From positions 41,988,427 through 42,052,426 of the forward strand of contig OX031065.1 of NCBI GenBank assembly GCA_943736015.1: a stretch of 64,000 nt of DNA. Direction: 5' to 3'. Positions within the stretch are counted from its first letter, which is position 1, and each line of letters starts with the position of its first letter. The DNA comes from Tridacna crocea (taxonomy: Eukaryota; Mollusca; Bivalvia; Cardiida; Cardiidae). A program made the position numbers and the translations under genes. The notes beneath the pieces are model-generated. The model was not told the DNA's origin, did no database searches, and was given only the letters and a program-made list of their open reading frames with translations. This document shows, piece by piece, positions 42,996 to 53,257 of the stretch.

Positions 42996-43073
42996 ATGTC
43001 ACAGAAGGCATTTAAAAAGGCATTTCAGCGTGTGAAAGTGCAAGTGAAACAACACAACATTCTCTCGATGCTG
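42996..43073 (+). CDS. Candidate first coding exon (26 codons)
   Basis: ATG at 42996 opens 26 codons, a basic amphipathic stretch (MSQKAFKKAFQRVKVQVKQ), ending ATG CTG|gtaggt in phase 0. The frame is also open upstream to an AG at 42964 (TTTGACAG), so it could be internal. Same Met-Ser-basic design and phase as the exons at 7196 and 34768. Confidence 0.38.
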
Positions 43074-43102
43074 GTAGGTCTTTTTGTTTTTGTGTGATAA
43101 TG

Positions 43103-43337
43103 TTAAATTTTTACCAAACAATAAAATTGTAGACTTGTACAAATTGAAAGCATTTACAGACAACAAAATAAACATGGCTCAGAAATTGACAGTTGTTTTG
43201 GGAAAGGTATAAAACATTGTGGGAAAAGGAGAAATTGAAAATGCTGGTAACCAGCATTTTCTCCTTTTTCTACTATGTTTTCAAAAGGCTTTTTTTCTCA
43301 GGGTTGTTAAAATTTGGGACGTGTGGTTAAGAGTTAA
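43103..43337 (-). mobile_element. HP MITE, L-H-S, asymmetric hairpin
   Basis: TTAA at 43103-43106 and 43334-43337. The left stem has a 6-bp duplication (GAGAAATTGAAAATGC). GGTAACC centre. Confidence 0.9.
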
Positions 43338-43423
43338 ATGTTAAGGTAACACTTTGGTCACTTGACAAAAGCGTAATTTGCAGAATGTTGAAATGATGAC
43401 ATTTGGGAGGGTGACTAGCACCC

Positions 43424-43490
43424 GAAGAAGCGATCGAACCAGGGTTTCTTATTACAAGTTAACAATCCTGGCCACTAAACCAAGGAAGAT
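43424..43490 (-). repeat. tRNA-like sequence (SINE head or tRNA pseudogene)
   Basis: On the minus strand TTGGTTTAGTGGCC (A-box like) and GGTTCGATCGC (B-box like) are spaced as in a tRNA, with TTAACTT where an AAC (Val) anticodon loop would be. Stems pair poorly, so it is not a functional tRNA. Probably a SINE head extending toward 43340. Confidence 0.55.
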
Positions 43491-44149
43491 TATCCCATGA
43501 AAGCTACATTATGAAGTAATCTGTGCAATCTACGATGTCCGAGTGTTATTTGTTTCTTTTGAATTTTATTCGATTTTTTATCAGTGTTTTAATCACTGAA
43601 AATGAACTATTTCCTGATGATTGTTTCCCTTAACAAATATCGACTCTATCTGGTAGAGACCTTGCTCGAGAGCTTGGTAGGTCAATTTTTAACATACATT
43701 TGGCTTGAAAAATGCAGGTGGGGGGATGTAAGATATTGGCTCGATTCAACAACTCTGCCAAATTCTTTTCGGAGACGGATGATCATCATTGCAGAAGGTT
43801 TCATTCCTCTTTCACCATTAAATGGTGTCATTTTTTCCAAGGCATTGATCTAGGATAGCAGCCATAAACTTGCAAATATATTTGTGCGAATTTGTGGCGG
43901 TCATTGGCATCATATTGGTGCAAGACAATGTAAAAATAGAGACTTGGTACTAGTGAATTCAAGAAAGATCATGAATAAGAAAGTGAGTGCTGTCATGCGA
44001 CTGAAATAACATTGAAATCAACAAAACTGACAACCAACATGATTCAATCTTTATTTGAAAATCTGAATGTGTGTCAAAGACTTATTGCATGATACATAAA
44101 AACTGTTTTCATCTAATGTTGATAAAATAAAAAAAAAACGTTACTGGAA
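43491..44149. other. No gene or clear repeat seen
   Basis: An 83-codon plus-strand ORF at 43602 has no domain and no good donor; not called. Confidence 0.4.
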
Positions 44150-44565
44150 GTTTTCGATTGGTGTTGCTACGCTTTTGAACATGTTAAATTGCGTCTTTAA
44201 AACACATCATTATGAGATTTTTCGTGGTAGTACAACTGTTTTTGCATTATAATGTGTTTTAAAATCACTCTATTACTAGATTTTTCATGTTATCAAGTGT
44301 TTTAAAACATGTTATTATGAGATTCAAAATGTGTTATTTCGAGATTTTTTGCTTTAGTGCAACTTTTTTGCATTACAATGTGTTTTGAATTCACATTATT
44401 ATGTGTTTTTAAACACAATATTACAACATTTTTGCATTGCTACGACCTTTAAACACATTACTATGTGTTTTAAAACATGTTATCACGAGATTTTTTGAGT
44501 GAATGCAACTTCTTTGCATTATAATGTGTTTTGAATTTACAATTTTATGTGGTTTTGGTAAAAAT
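44150..44565. repeat. Diverged tandem repeat, ATGTGTTTTAAAA words
   Basis: TTTGCATTATAATGTGTTTT, GTTATTATGAGATT and ACATGTTATCACGAGATT recur about every 90 bp over roughly 400 bp. AT-rich and strongly diverged. Confidence 0.6.
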
Positions 44566-44654
44566 ATTGACTGTAGTTACTTTGACTTGGTGTAAAGTAT
44601 GGTCAGACTGATCAGTAAAGTACATTGCAGTCTATTGTTTTTCCCTACTTTTAA

Positions 44655-44775
44655 CCTTTTACAAAATTGTATTGTGTTCTAAGTGACCCTGGTGAAAAAA
44701 AGCTTTTTTTCTTAAAAAAAAGATATCTTAGGAAAAGTGACAAAGTTTTCAGCCCGTTCAAAGCCAAAAACTGTC
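44655..44775. mobile_element. HP MITE, very degenerate
   Basis: AACCTTTTACAAAATTG, GTGACCCTGGTGAAAAAAAG and a ruined hairpin, ending just before TTAA 44778. Confidence 0.45.
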
Positions 44776-44824
44776 ATTTAATCCATTACCACACGACTTT
44801 TAATGACCCTAACAAAGAAGCCTG

Positions 44825-46237
44825 AAAGGTGGCCCTTCAGATTTTGGGACGAAAATTTTACAAAAGCGCAAAAAAATCATCCTTATACTCCCAAAGCCTT
44901 TTAATTTTCATTCATAAAACCCCAGTAGTCGAAAACCGTCCGACAACACGAGAAATCAGAGATTTACTACAGCCCAGGTTGACACCAACGGGAGACACAT
45001 TCTATTTTTAGATGATCAATTTGCTCATTTACTTACAGGAATACACAGAAGAAGCGTCAAACATAGCGTCCGAAGAAGACATTATGGAAAATAATTATTA
45101 CATGTTTGTTGTGATGAAGAATTTAAGCGTTATGAGTCACGTGCCAGTCACTTAACATTCCCACAATGCTTTATTGATTTTTGGCACGAAATCTAAAAAT
45201 ACCTTAAGAGGCTACGTAGCCTTTTAAGGGAATACCATCAAAAACATTTTTTTTTTGTAATTTTATGAATCTTAATTATTAATGATTTGTATTATTTTTT
45301 CATATGAATTTCAGTGATATAGATATTTTTCAATTTGGTGAGATGTAAAAATTCTAAATACCCACCTTCAGTGTTGCATCCAGGCCGCGCGATTGCGGGA
45401 TTCACGCTTTATTTTTTGCCATCACGCAATTCTTTGAATGTGATGGGGGAGCAATTGCGCAATATCGGTGTAAATCCTGCAAAAAGAAGACACAGCTGCG
45501 TGCATAAAAGAGAAATTGAAAAATTCGGTCCAGTTTCAAGTCATTTCAATAAAATAATCGAGGTCCGACAATGCCTTCTTACATGTAGACTGTTCCAGGC
45601 GGTTTCCAATTTGGTAGTGAAGTTTCTATTGAAGCGGGGAAACAACATATCTACGCATGCGCATTGAATGTTTACTTTCATAATGCTGACGAATTGAAGA
45701 ACCCGGCGCTTTAAAACTTGCGAGTTGTCATGTATTCTGCCGAAAGGAAACATGTCAAAGACTTTCATTGGTTCTGTTGCCGACGCCGATGGTTCATACG
45801 ATGATATTATGGAAAGAATTGTGTGAAAACAGCGGGGAATAAACTTAAATTTGTTCGGCCCCAGATTCTGACTTACTTCCGAGGATGTATCGTAATCGTG
45901 AATAAAAATTGATGTGTATATCTATAGATGCACATTATCAATCAAGAATGAGAATCTAAAATGTTTTGTGTTAGAAATAAGGTAACATCAACCCAATAGG
46001 AATTAACCCTCCCCTGTCGGCCGTAAAAATATAGATCTAGCAAATATCCTATCAGCCCTTGAAAGACAGTATGCATTTCGATTCAAAAAAAGGAAATTGA
46101 CCAGATAAATACATATTTTGTGTATAATTAATTTTCTTTCACCCATCCCCAAAAATTTTTACTCCCCCCATTTTGAAAATTCCATGGGGGATCTCCCCCT
46201 CTTGGCAGAATTCCTGGATGCAACACTGCACCTTTAA
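44825..46237 (+). mobile_element. Element A, split by a hAT-like insertion
   Basis: Starts AAAGGTGGCCCTTCAG, matches the 58830 copy, breaks at CACCTT (45363-45368) and resumes CACCTTTAA at 46229-46237. The right TTAA is intact; the left target is decayed. It contains a conserved AAGAGGCTACGTAGCC palindrome-like stretch. Confidence 0.88.
45369..46228. mobile_element. hAT-like nonautonomous element, 860 bp
   Basis: Terminal inverted repeats CAGTGTTGCATCCAGG and CCTGGATGCAACACTG, flanked by CACCTT on both sides (45363-45368, 46229-46234). A CAGTG end is typical of hAT elements, but the visible duplication is 6 bp rather than 8. No transposase; the 110-aa ORF from 45335 runs across its edge and is not a gene. 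Confidence 0.85.
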
Positions 46238-46402
46238 GAAAACATTGTGGGAAATTGTAACCAGCATTTTCTCCTTTTCCCACAGTGTTTTCCACCCTTC
46301 ACAAAACAAATTTTAAATTTTCAGTCACTGAGTGTTATTTTGTCGTCTGCAAATGCTGAGATTTGGACGAACCTTAAATTTTATCGTTTGGTAATGAATT
46401 AT

Positions 46403-47197
46403 TAGCATCTAAACTGTGGTATGCCAAAATATCCTGACCAAAACATCACGGCCGTAACGTAACATCTGTGGCCAAAACATCCGTCAGCTTGTTATCTACC
46501 CTACTAAGGACAAATTTCATCATTTGAGCCAGACTGCATTTTGTCATTGTTGTCTACAAAATTTAAAGATGCCTGTCTACAGCTGGTGAGCAGAAACGCT
46601 GTTAAATTAAAAAAAGAAAAATAGAATGGTACAGAAATCTGTCCTTTGTGTACACAAGGATAAATTACTGACATATATCGTGTAAATGAAAAAAGAAACA
46701 TGGGGGTTTGTGTGAAAAACCGAAAATTGGCCAGAAGAAAACTGGCTGACGATCGAAGCTATAAACAATGGCGTTGACTCACGGAAATTTATCGTTGGTT
46801 TCCACGTAGAGTCGGATACGGTGTAACTTACATATAGGCCTCGATCTCTGTCTAAAAATAGAGGATGCAACAGAGAAGCATCCATTTTCCTTTATTTACC
46901 GCATCAAGGCCAAGGTCAAATATAGTCGCGTTACAGAATGCATGATCATCATACGAATCTACCCAAGTGTATAACGGACATCGAAAATCTTCGGTTCAAA
47001 ATCCAGAAACGACCAGTCTGTTTACATTGAAGGCTGCAAGTCTGCGAAATGCGTTTTCTATCAGGCGTAATCTAAGCAACCTTGCAACCGTCAGGCGCAA
47101 TATTTGGCATAGATATATAAGAATGATTATATTTTGATAAAATAAAAACAAAATGAGTTAAAACTGGCTTAAAATGAGTACCGGTATTATGGCCTCT
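46403..47197. other. No gene seen; locally CpG-richer
   Basis: About 46720-47110 has more CpG than its surroundings (CGATCGAAG, GTCAGGCGCAATATTTGG and a related TCAGGCGTAATC) but no supported exon. Confidence 0.4.
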
Positions 47198-47254
47198 TAA
47201 ATGCTTTCAATTTGGACTAGTCTATATATTGCTCATATCTTACAGATTTAAAGG
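47198..47254 (+). mobile_element. HP MITE, long-arm fragment
   Basis: AAATGCTTTCAATTTGGACT followed by AGTCTATATATTG; ends near GATTTAAAG. The rest of the element is absent. Confidence 0.65.
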
Positions 47255-47611
47255 GCTAAGTTGTGAAACTGACCTATTATGCTGAAGGAGAAAATTCATC
47301 AGCAGAACAGCTGTTCACATGTTCAATTGTTCAATCTAATTTTCAGTCAATATTTTGCCATAGACACTTAGGGAGACTTCCTCCTGGAACATTAATTATA
47401 CCATAAACATGCCACTTCTAGGCCTCATTGTGGAATGTAAAAATTTCCTTTACCATAAAGTGCCTTTCGCAACTTTAGTTTCCTATCTGGACAGTGACAG
47501 ATCAAGATCAGACTGCACAAAAGCTGAGACATTCTAGACAAAATTGACCTGGACATTAGACTTATTTCAGTCTTATTTGTATTTTCAAAATGTCTGTCAT
47601 CGTTCCAAGGG
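47255..47611. other. No gene; short dispersed fragment
   Basis: About 47490-47530 (GTGACAGATCAAGATCAGAC TGCAC) belongs to a short dispersed family also at 33.2 and 49.35 kb. Confidence 0.45.
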
Positions 47612-47827
47612 TTAAGTCTTAGAATACTAAACCGAACAAAAGTTTGGACTGGCCAAAACTTGAAACATTTGCAGACAACAAATTAAATGTGCTAATTGGA
47701 TGTTAAAGGGCAGAAAAACAAAATGATGCAGGTTATAATATACCAGAATGTTCTCCCTTTCCTATGTGTTTATAAAGCCTGTTTCTTCTTTGCTCTTGAA
47801 ATAAAGGATAGTATGGTAAAGGGTTTA
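47612..47827 (-). mobile_element. HP MITE, L-H-S, diverged
   Basis: TTAA at 47612-47615, long arm (GAAACATTTGCAGACAACAA), eroded hairpin, short arm ending ATGGTAAAGGGTTTAG. Confidence 0.72.
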
Positions 47828-48040
47828 GAATGTTTACAATCGCATAATTTTTCTGGACCTAGAATAGGAAGGCTTTTGAAAACATAGTGAGAAAAGGAAA
47901 ATATGCCAGAAATAACATAATCTATATTTTGGACAATTTTCCTGTTCAAATGCTGAAATTCCATCATTGGAGGCTCATCCCTATGTGATGTCTGCAGTTG
48001 CTTTCATTAGACACATCTGAAAATTGTTTTCTGGTAATTA
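47824..48040 (+). mobile_element. HP MITE, S-H-L, degenerate
   Basis: Abuts the previous copy. GGAAGGCTTTTGAAAACATA, poor hairpin, long arm (GATGTCTGCAGTTGCTTTC). Confidence 0.6.
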
Positions 48041-48054
48041 CTCAAGTCTGTATT

Positions 48055-48250
48055 GGGTAAGTAAATTTTAGACATTTAGGCTGTATGCTGTTTCTAAAAT
48101 GATCAAGTTTGCCCATGTAAAGGTAGTTAAGAAATTGTGACAAAAGGAGGAAACACTGGTTATCAGCATTTCTTTCTTTTTCCAACAGTGTTTTAAAATT
48201 TTTCTCGCTTAGGATGATGAAAGCATCAGTTTGTTTGGTTAAGGGTCCAG
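48055..48250 (-). mobile_element. HP MITE, L-H-S, degenerate
   Basis: Hairpin ACTGGTTATCAGC with moderately preserved stems, short-arm end TTTGGTTAAGGGT. Confidence 0.6.
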
Positions 48251-48793
48251 CTATCACCTGAAGGGTCAAATTGGTTTAGCAGTGCATGAAAGGAAAATGA
48301 TGATGAAAATTTGTCTCCCATGGGCTTGTTATCTCAGAGTGTTGTTAGTCTTGCTCTTCAATTATTTACAAGAAATGTATAAGTGGCCTTGGTCAACTAG
48401 ATAATTGTATTGTAAATTTTGACTTTTATTGCCTGCTTGTGGTACGTGTTACCTCCTTATAGGAATTTGAAGCAAACAATATTGACATTTGAAAACGTCA
48501 TGAAAACGACATGAAAACGATGCATTGAAGGACGGATTACTCAAAAAACTTTGTGGATTATTATACTCAAAAGTAAATGAAAGAAATGCTGCAAAAGATG
48601 ATATTGTATTTTTTGTAAAGTTACTTCAAAAATAAGTTTTGTGCAAGGAAAAATTTGTCTGATCATTGCAATGGGTTAAAGATGGAACACTGTAGAGACT
48701 TGTTGAGATATTTCAGTGTGTGATATCTTTGATCCAGAAGAGGAGGTTTGAACCTTGGCAATAACTTAATACATCTACTTCTCAACTTAATGG
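48251..48793. other. No gene or clear repeat seen
   Basis: AT-rich. A small direct repeat AAAACGTCATGAAAACGACA lies at about 48492. Confidence 0.4.
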
Positions 48794-49022
48794 TTACTTC
48801 TTTACCAAACAACAAAATTCTGGAGTAGGCCAAATTCAAAGCATTAGCAGACAACATATTGAATGTAGCTAAATGATGATTTCTGTATGTGATATAGGTA
48901 GAAAACATTGTGGGAAAAGGAGAAAATGCTGGTAACCAACATTTTCTCCTTTTTCTACAATGTTTTCAAAAGGCTTCATCCCATGGGTCGTTAAAACTCA
49001 GGATTGTGTGGTAAAGAGTTAA
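48794..49022 (-). mobile_element. HP MITE, L-H-S
   Basis: Left target TTAC (48794-48797), right TTAA (49019-49022). GGTAACC centre, discordant with orientation. Confidence 0.9.
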
Positions 49023-49570
49023 ATCTACTTACAAACTGACAAAATTCCAGTCAAGGTTAGCTTTGGATTGCTGAAATAGTGGCAGAACTGGCTGTGCAAT
49101 TTTCCACTCAAAGTGTTAATTCTTTTTAAAAGTGAAAAGTATGAAAATGAAGGTATTGGAAAGGAAATGAAGAAGCTATTTCTGGAAATATTTAATCGGA
49201 ATTCTGTGACCCAAAAGGACATAATAATATATATAGTTTGTAAAGAGACCAAAGGTCCATTGGGGCCATAAGTGAGCACTTCTGGTATCAAACAAAAACT
49301 AGTTTAAACCATTCAATAGTATGAAAATCCAATGCTGCTATTTCAGAAATATACTATCAGTGCAGTCTGATCTAGATCTACACTGTCCACAGAAGATCAC
49401 TGAGTCACAATTAACATTCTAACTGTTAAGAGAGCAATTTTCTTGGTTCTCTACTAAGAACTGCATGCTGGGTTCTGAATCAATCCGGACTGAAATTAAA
49501 TATCTACTAAAAGCTAAAAAAAATGAAAACTGGGACTTTTTTATTGTGATCATGTGATAAAAGTTATGAG
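49023..49570. other. No gene or defined repeat
   Basis: Contains a short dispersed fragment (GTGCAGTCTGATCTAGATC) at about 49358. It is upstream of the candidate exon at 49571. Confidence 0.4.
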
Positions 49571-49684
49571 ATGGAGATGAAGAAAAAGTTACCTCCTCCA
49601 TCGGAGATCAGTTTGATTCCTCATTTGAATCGACCTTATGGAATGAGACTGCAGTTGCAGCAGTTGAAAGTCATACAAAACCTT
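49571..49684 (+). CDS. Candidate first coding exon (38 codons)
   Basis: ATG at 49571, with an in-frame TGA at 49547, opens 38 codons ending CAA AAC CTT|gtgagt, a strong donor in phase 0. The product is MEMKKKLPPPSEISLIPHL followed by a Gln/Leu-rich helix (MRLQLQQLKVIQNL). Codon use and composition look coding. Fifth member of the phase-0 ATG-to-donor set. No name can be given. Confidence 0.5.
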
Positions 49685-49735
49685 GTGAGTAGAACTACAA
49701 CAGAAATATCTTTTGAATGAAGACTTTGTTATGAC

Positions 49736-49979
49736 TTAACTCTTTACCAAACCACGTACATTTCAGACTGGTCCAATTTGAAAGCATTAAAATTTTGAAG
49801 AGAAAAATCAAATCTGAATCAAAAATTGAAATTAGTTTTTGGGGAGGGTAGAAAACAGTATGGGAAAAGGAGAAACATTTTAATGTTGGTTACCAGCATT
49901 TTGTTCTTTTCCCATAATGTTTTCATAAGCTTTCTCTCATGGGGTCGTTAAAAGTTGGGATTGTGTGGTACAGAGTTAA
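49736..49979 (-). mobile_element. HP MITE, L-H-S, enlarged hairpin
   Basis: TTAA at 49736-49739 and 49976-49979. Left stem has extra bases (GAGAAACATTTTAATGTTGG). GGTTACC centre. Lies 50 bp past the exon donor. Confidence 0.9.
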
Positions 49980-51351
49980 AGGCTTGGTCAGACCGGGTAA
50001 CGGATTTATAACAGAAGTAAAACGGACAAAAACATGCAGAATTTGGTTTATATTGCCCCAGTATTCCACACCGACCATGAATTCCACAAATTGCCACATA
50101 CTGTTAAGTTTTAGCATTTGTAGCTGAATCGTTATCTGTTCATGAAGCTCTTAACTGAAACATATTATATTCTTAGTCATTTCTTGCAGTTCTTGAGTAA
50201 TTGGGAATTTGTGTGAAAAGTTTTGAGCTGTTCAAAATTTTGGCCACAAACTCTAGAATCCTAAAAATTGGAGTTAATTCACAACAAATGCTTAGTGAAT
50301 ACTTAGATATCGTAACTGTATCATAATTGATTCAGAAGCATTTACATGTATTCTAAACACATTTGGGGATTCATGAATTTGTGGCTTGACCAAGAATTGG
50401 CTACATGTCTGTCTCATGTGGATGTCCCTCTTCTATATGATAAGGCTTATCCTATTGAGTAGCTCGCCGCAAACATATGGGATGGCTTTCTCATGTAGTT
50501 GGCAAACTCATTGTCATTTTCCCATGTTGCACCCTCAGCTCCTACATCAGTCTGTTGTAGTGACCATATTCTAGCTGGTGTCTCCCACGGTTGAACCCAC
50601 TACCTGGGGACTCTTCTCCTCCTTCTTTGAAGCAGTTCCTCTAGCTATAATCAGCAGCGAGTGTTGATATTCTAGGCATACTGGCCAATACTATAGCTGT
50701 TCCACGTTGAATATTCCTTTTGAACTCATGCCCAAACATGGCTGAAGGCCTTTTTATACCTATCTTGAGACAAAATCCCACGGATTGTCAAGAAACAGTC
50801 ACAAATTCATTTTCATCGTAACAGATTCATAATTTCATTCGGCATATTCTTAAATGATTTGTGCCGTATTTTCCAATAGATTTTGGTAAACCGTAATGAA
50901 TTCTTGACAATGTTTGTGCTATTCCAGCCAAATTCAGGCGAATCCTACGAATATTCGTAACATATGATCATAGATCGTCACGTACTAGGTCTGAAAATTT
51001 ACAGAATTTCACAAATCCTAAAATTCATGGCAATTCATGGGATCCGTGGTCGGTGTGGAATAGGGGCATATCTGGTGACACAATTCATGTCCTCTGGGGC
51101 TCAAGGATCATGTGGTTGGTTTGGAGCGAAGCCACACTATGAACACACTAGCTTGTCCGTTTTCTGCGGTGGAAACTTTTTAATATGCTCAAAACATCCC
51201 AACAGGCAGGACATGTAGCGGGTATGCCAGATAAGAGAAGGACAGGAAATTGTGCCCAAATGGATGAAATGATTTTTTTTATCCTTTACTTGGATAAAAT
51301 GATTTTTTCTTATCCTTATTTGTCCATTAGCTTGGTGTGACCAAACCTTTA
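49980..51351. mobile_element. Nonautonomous DNA transposon, about 1.37 kb
   Basis: Starts AAGGCTTGGTCAGACC directly at the TTAA of the HP copy; the inverse GGTGTGACCAAACCTT ends at about 51350. A second inverted pair (ATTCCACACCGACCATG at about 50065 and GTCGGTGTGGAATAGGGGC at about 51048) lies inside. The right flank is TTTATA, so a TTAA target on that side is not intact. No transposase ORF. Confidence 0.75.
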
Positions 51352-51360
51352 TATTTTGAT

Positions 51361-51590
51361 ATAACCCTTGGCCCCATAACGCTTTTCTATGGTATCTCTA
51401 AATGACCTTTAATAACAGCATGGATTAAACCGTTTCTTGTGTGAATATGACACCTTTTAATAGCATGGAAAACATTGTGACAAAATGTGAAATTGCTTGT
51501 CACAAGCAATTTCACCTTTTGCCATAATGTTTTTCCAAAGGCTCATACAAGCAATAAATAGAAATGAGTATCTATGGAGTAAGGGGTTAA
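51361..51590 (-). mobile_element. HP subfamily B, second copy
   Basis: Left end diverged (ATAACCCTTGGCCCCATAAC), hairpin GTGACAAAATGTGAAATTGC with centre TTGTCACAA, right end TATCTATGGAGTAAGGGG and TTAA 51587-51590. Inverse of the copy at 29388. Confidence 0.85.
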
Positions 51591-52054
51591 AGGAGCCATG
51601 CTTTGGCAAAAGTGGGTTCAGTGCTTTACCAAATAATAGGCAGTATCTCCAGCGACATGGCGTTTTACAAATACTTATCTAATTTGGGCATTCTGGGTAT
51701 AGAACAGGACTTAACTTTTCTACGCAACAACCCTTACTTTAATTTTTGTCATTTCTTTAGGCTGAGCATTGTGGCTTTGAACCAGTAATGTGCAAGGCTT
51801 GAAATTAGCGGGTCACTCAGTGGCTTGGATTGCTAGCTGCATGGCTAGTGATGAAGATGTAAAGTAAGTTTGTAACATGAAGGTCTTCGGGCTGACCTCA
51901 CCAAAGGCCCTGGCTTTTTCATGAGGGTGTCCTGGGCAAGACACTTTAGGGCTCCAGCCTAGCAACAGTGAGTCAAAGGAATGTGTGAATAAGCAAGCCA
52001 TGATTATTATGCAGTTATTACTCGATGTTGATTATTAAGTGGTGTAAAAATCCA
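51591..52054. other. No gene established
   Basis: An ATG at 51841 (MASDEDVK) ends at a perfect-looking donor A|gtaagt at 51863, but in phase 2 and after only 8 codons; left uncalled. Confidence 0.35.
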
Positions 52055-52283
52055 TTAACTCTTTACCACACAATCCTGACTTTTAACGACCCTGAGAAAG
52101 AAAGTTTTTGAAAACATTGTAGGAAAAGGAGAAAATGCTGGTAACCAGCATTTTCTCCTTTTCCCACAATGTTTTCTACCCTTCCCAGAACAAATTTCCA
52201 TGTTTTAGTGACATTTATTTTGTCGTCAGCAAATGCTTTCAATTTGGACTAGTCTAAAATTTTGTCGTTTGGTAAAGAGTTAA
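52055..52283 (+). mobile_element. HP MITE, S-H-L, intact
   Basis: TTAA at 52055-52058 and 52280-52283. GGTAACC centre. Confidence 0.93.
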
Positions 52284-52337
52284 AACAGTATTATTGTTTA
52301 ACTTGTCAAGAACCTATTTCTCTTTGTCTTTGCTTCT

Positions 52338-52480
52338 CTGAACTCTTTACCACACAGTCATAATTTGTGAAAGGCCCGAAAGAAAAAGCCTTATAATTTT
52401 GAAAATATTTACAACATTGTGGACAAAGGAAATAATGCTGGTAACCAGTCTCTGTCCTTAGTCTTCAGATGTCCACCTTT
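52338..52480 (+). mobile_element. HP MITE, left part only
   Basis: TGAACTCTTTACCACACAGTC, short arm and damaged hairpin (GGTAACCAGTC). The long arm is missing; the next copy follows. Confidence 0.7.
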
Positions 52481-52700
52481 TGACATTACCAAACACAAAG
52501 TTTTAGGTTTGTCCAAATTGAAAGCATTTGCAGATGACAAGATAAAAGAGACTGGAAATTTGAAACTTGTTTTGTGAAGAAAACATTGTGGGAAAAGGAG
52601 AAAATGCTGGTTTCCAGCATTTTCTCCTTATCCCACAATGTTTTCAAAGGGCTTCTTTCTCAAGATCATCAAAAGTTGGCATTGTGTGGTAAAGGGTTAA
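52480..52700 (-). mobile_element. HP MITE, L-H-S
   Basis: Left end truncated to TTGACATTACC, right TTAA 52697-52700; centre GGTTTCC. Followed by a 25-bp terminal fragment (GGATTGTTTGGTAAAGGG). Confidence 0.88.
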
Positions 52701-52870
52701 ACAGGATTGTTTGGTAAAGGGTTTATAGTAGAAGGGATGACCTTGACTGGCTTCAACAGTTGACTGAAACAATTAAATTTGACTCATCATGGGGTTCAAT
52801 ATGTTAACTATAATATTGTTTATAAATAGACCAAGTTTTTTGTTCATAAACCAGCAAATATTTGAACTAA

Positions 52871-53099
52871 TTAACCTTTACTACAATTAGGACAAAATTT
52901 TGGAGGTGTCCATGTTTAACTCATTACCAAACAAAATAAGAGTGACTGAAAATTTGAAATCTGTTTTGTGACAGGTTTAAAACATGGTTGGAATAGGAGA
53001 AAATGCTGTTTGTCAACATTTTCTCCTTTTCCCACAATGTTTCCCTAATGCTTCTTTCTCAGGGTCATCAAAAGTAGGGATTGTGTTGTAATGGGTTAA
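52871..53099 (-). mobile_element. HP MITE inside or abutting an HP fragment
   Basis: 52871-52915 is a long-arm fragment (GACAAAATTTTGGAGGTGTCC); a full copy with TTAA 52916-52919 and 53096-53099 follows. The long arm is shortened and the centre decayed (GCTGTTTGTCAAC). Confidence 0.82.
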
Positions 53100-53257
53100 A
53101 GCATTTATTGATCACAAAATCTCGGTGTACTAAGATGATCTAAGGACCTAACTTTTAGAGCCTAGAAAAAATGGGAAATCAAGAAAATATGCATTTTTCT
53201 CATTTTAATGTCACACAGTTTTTTTTCTCATGAAAAGATACTTAGAAAAAGGGATTT

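Larger units (their letters stand above)
44778..46402 (+). mobile_element. HP MITE split by nested insertions
   Basis: Short arm at 44778-44824 (TTAA 44778-44781); hairpin and long arm resume at 46238 (GAAAACATTGTGGGAAATTG) and run to 46402 with a decayed end. The gap holds element A, which itself holds a hAT-like element. Part of the left stem is deleted. Confidence 0.88.

Noticed and set aside
43424..43490. Functional tRNA gene (Val-AAC)
   Set aside because: A and B boxes are present, but acceptor and anticodon stems do not pair; kept only as a tRNA-like repeat.
43602..43853. 83-codon plus-strand ORF
   Set aside because: Protein-like in part, but no splice sites, domain or homologue recognised.
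45335..45667. 110-codon ORF
   Set aside because: Starts in element A and crosses into the hAT-like element, so it cannot be an ancestral gene.
51841..51863. Sixth alternative first exon (MASDEDVK, donor A|gtaagt)
   Set aside because: Only 8 codons and phase 2, unlike the phase-0 set; too short to support.
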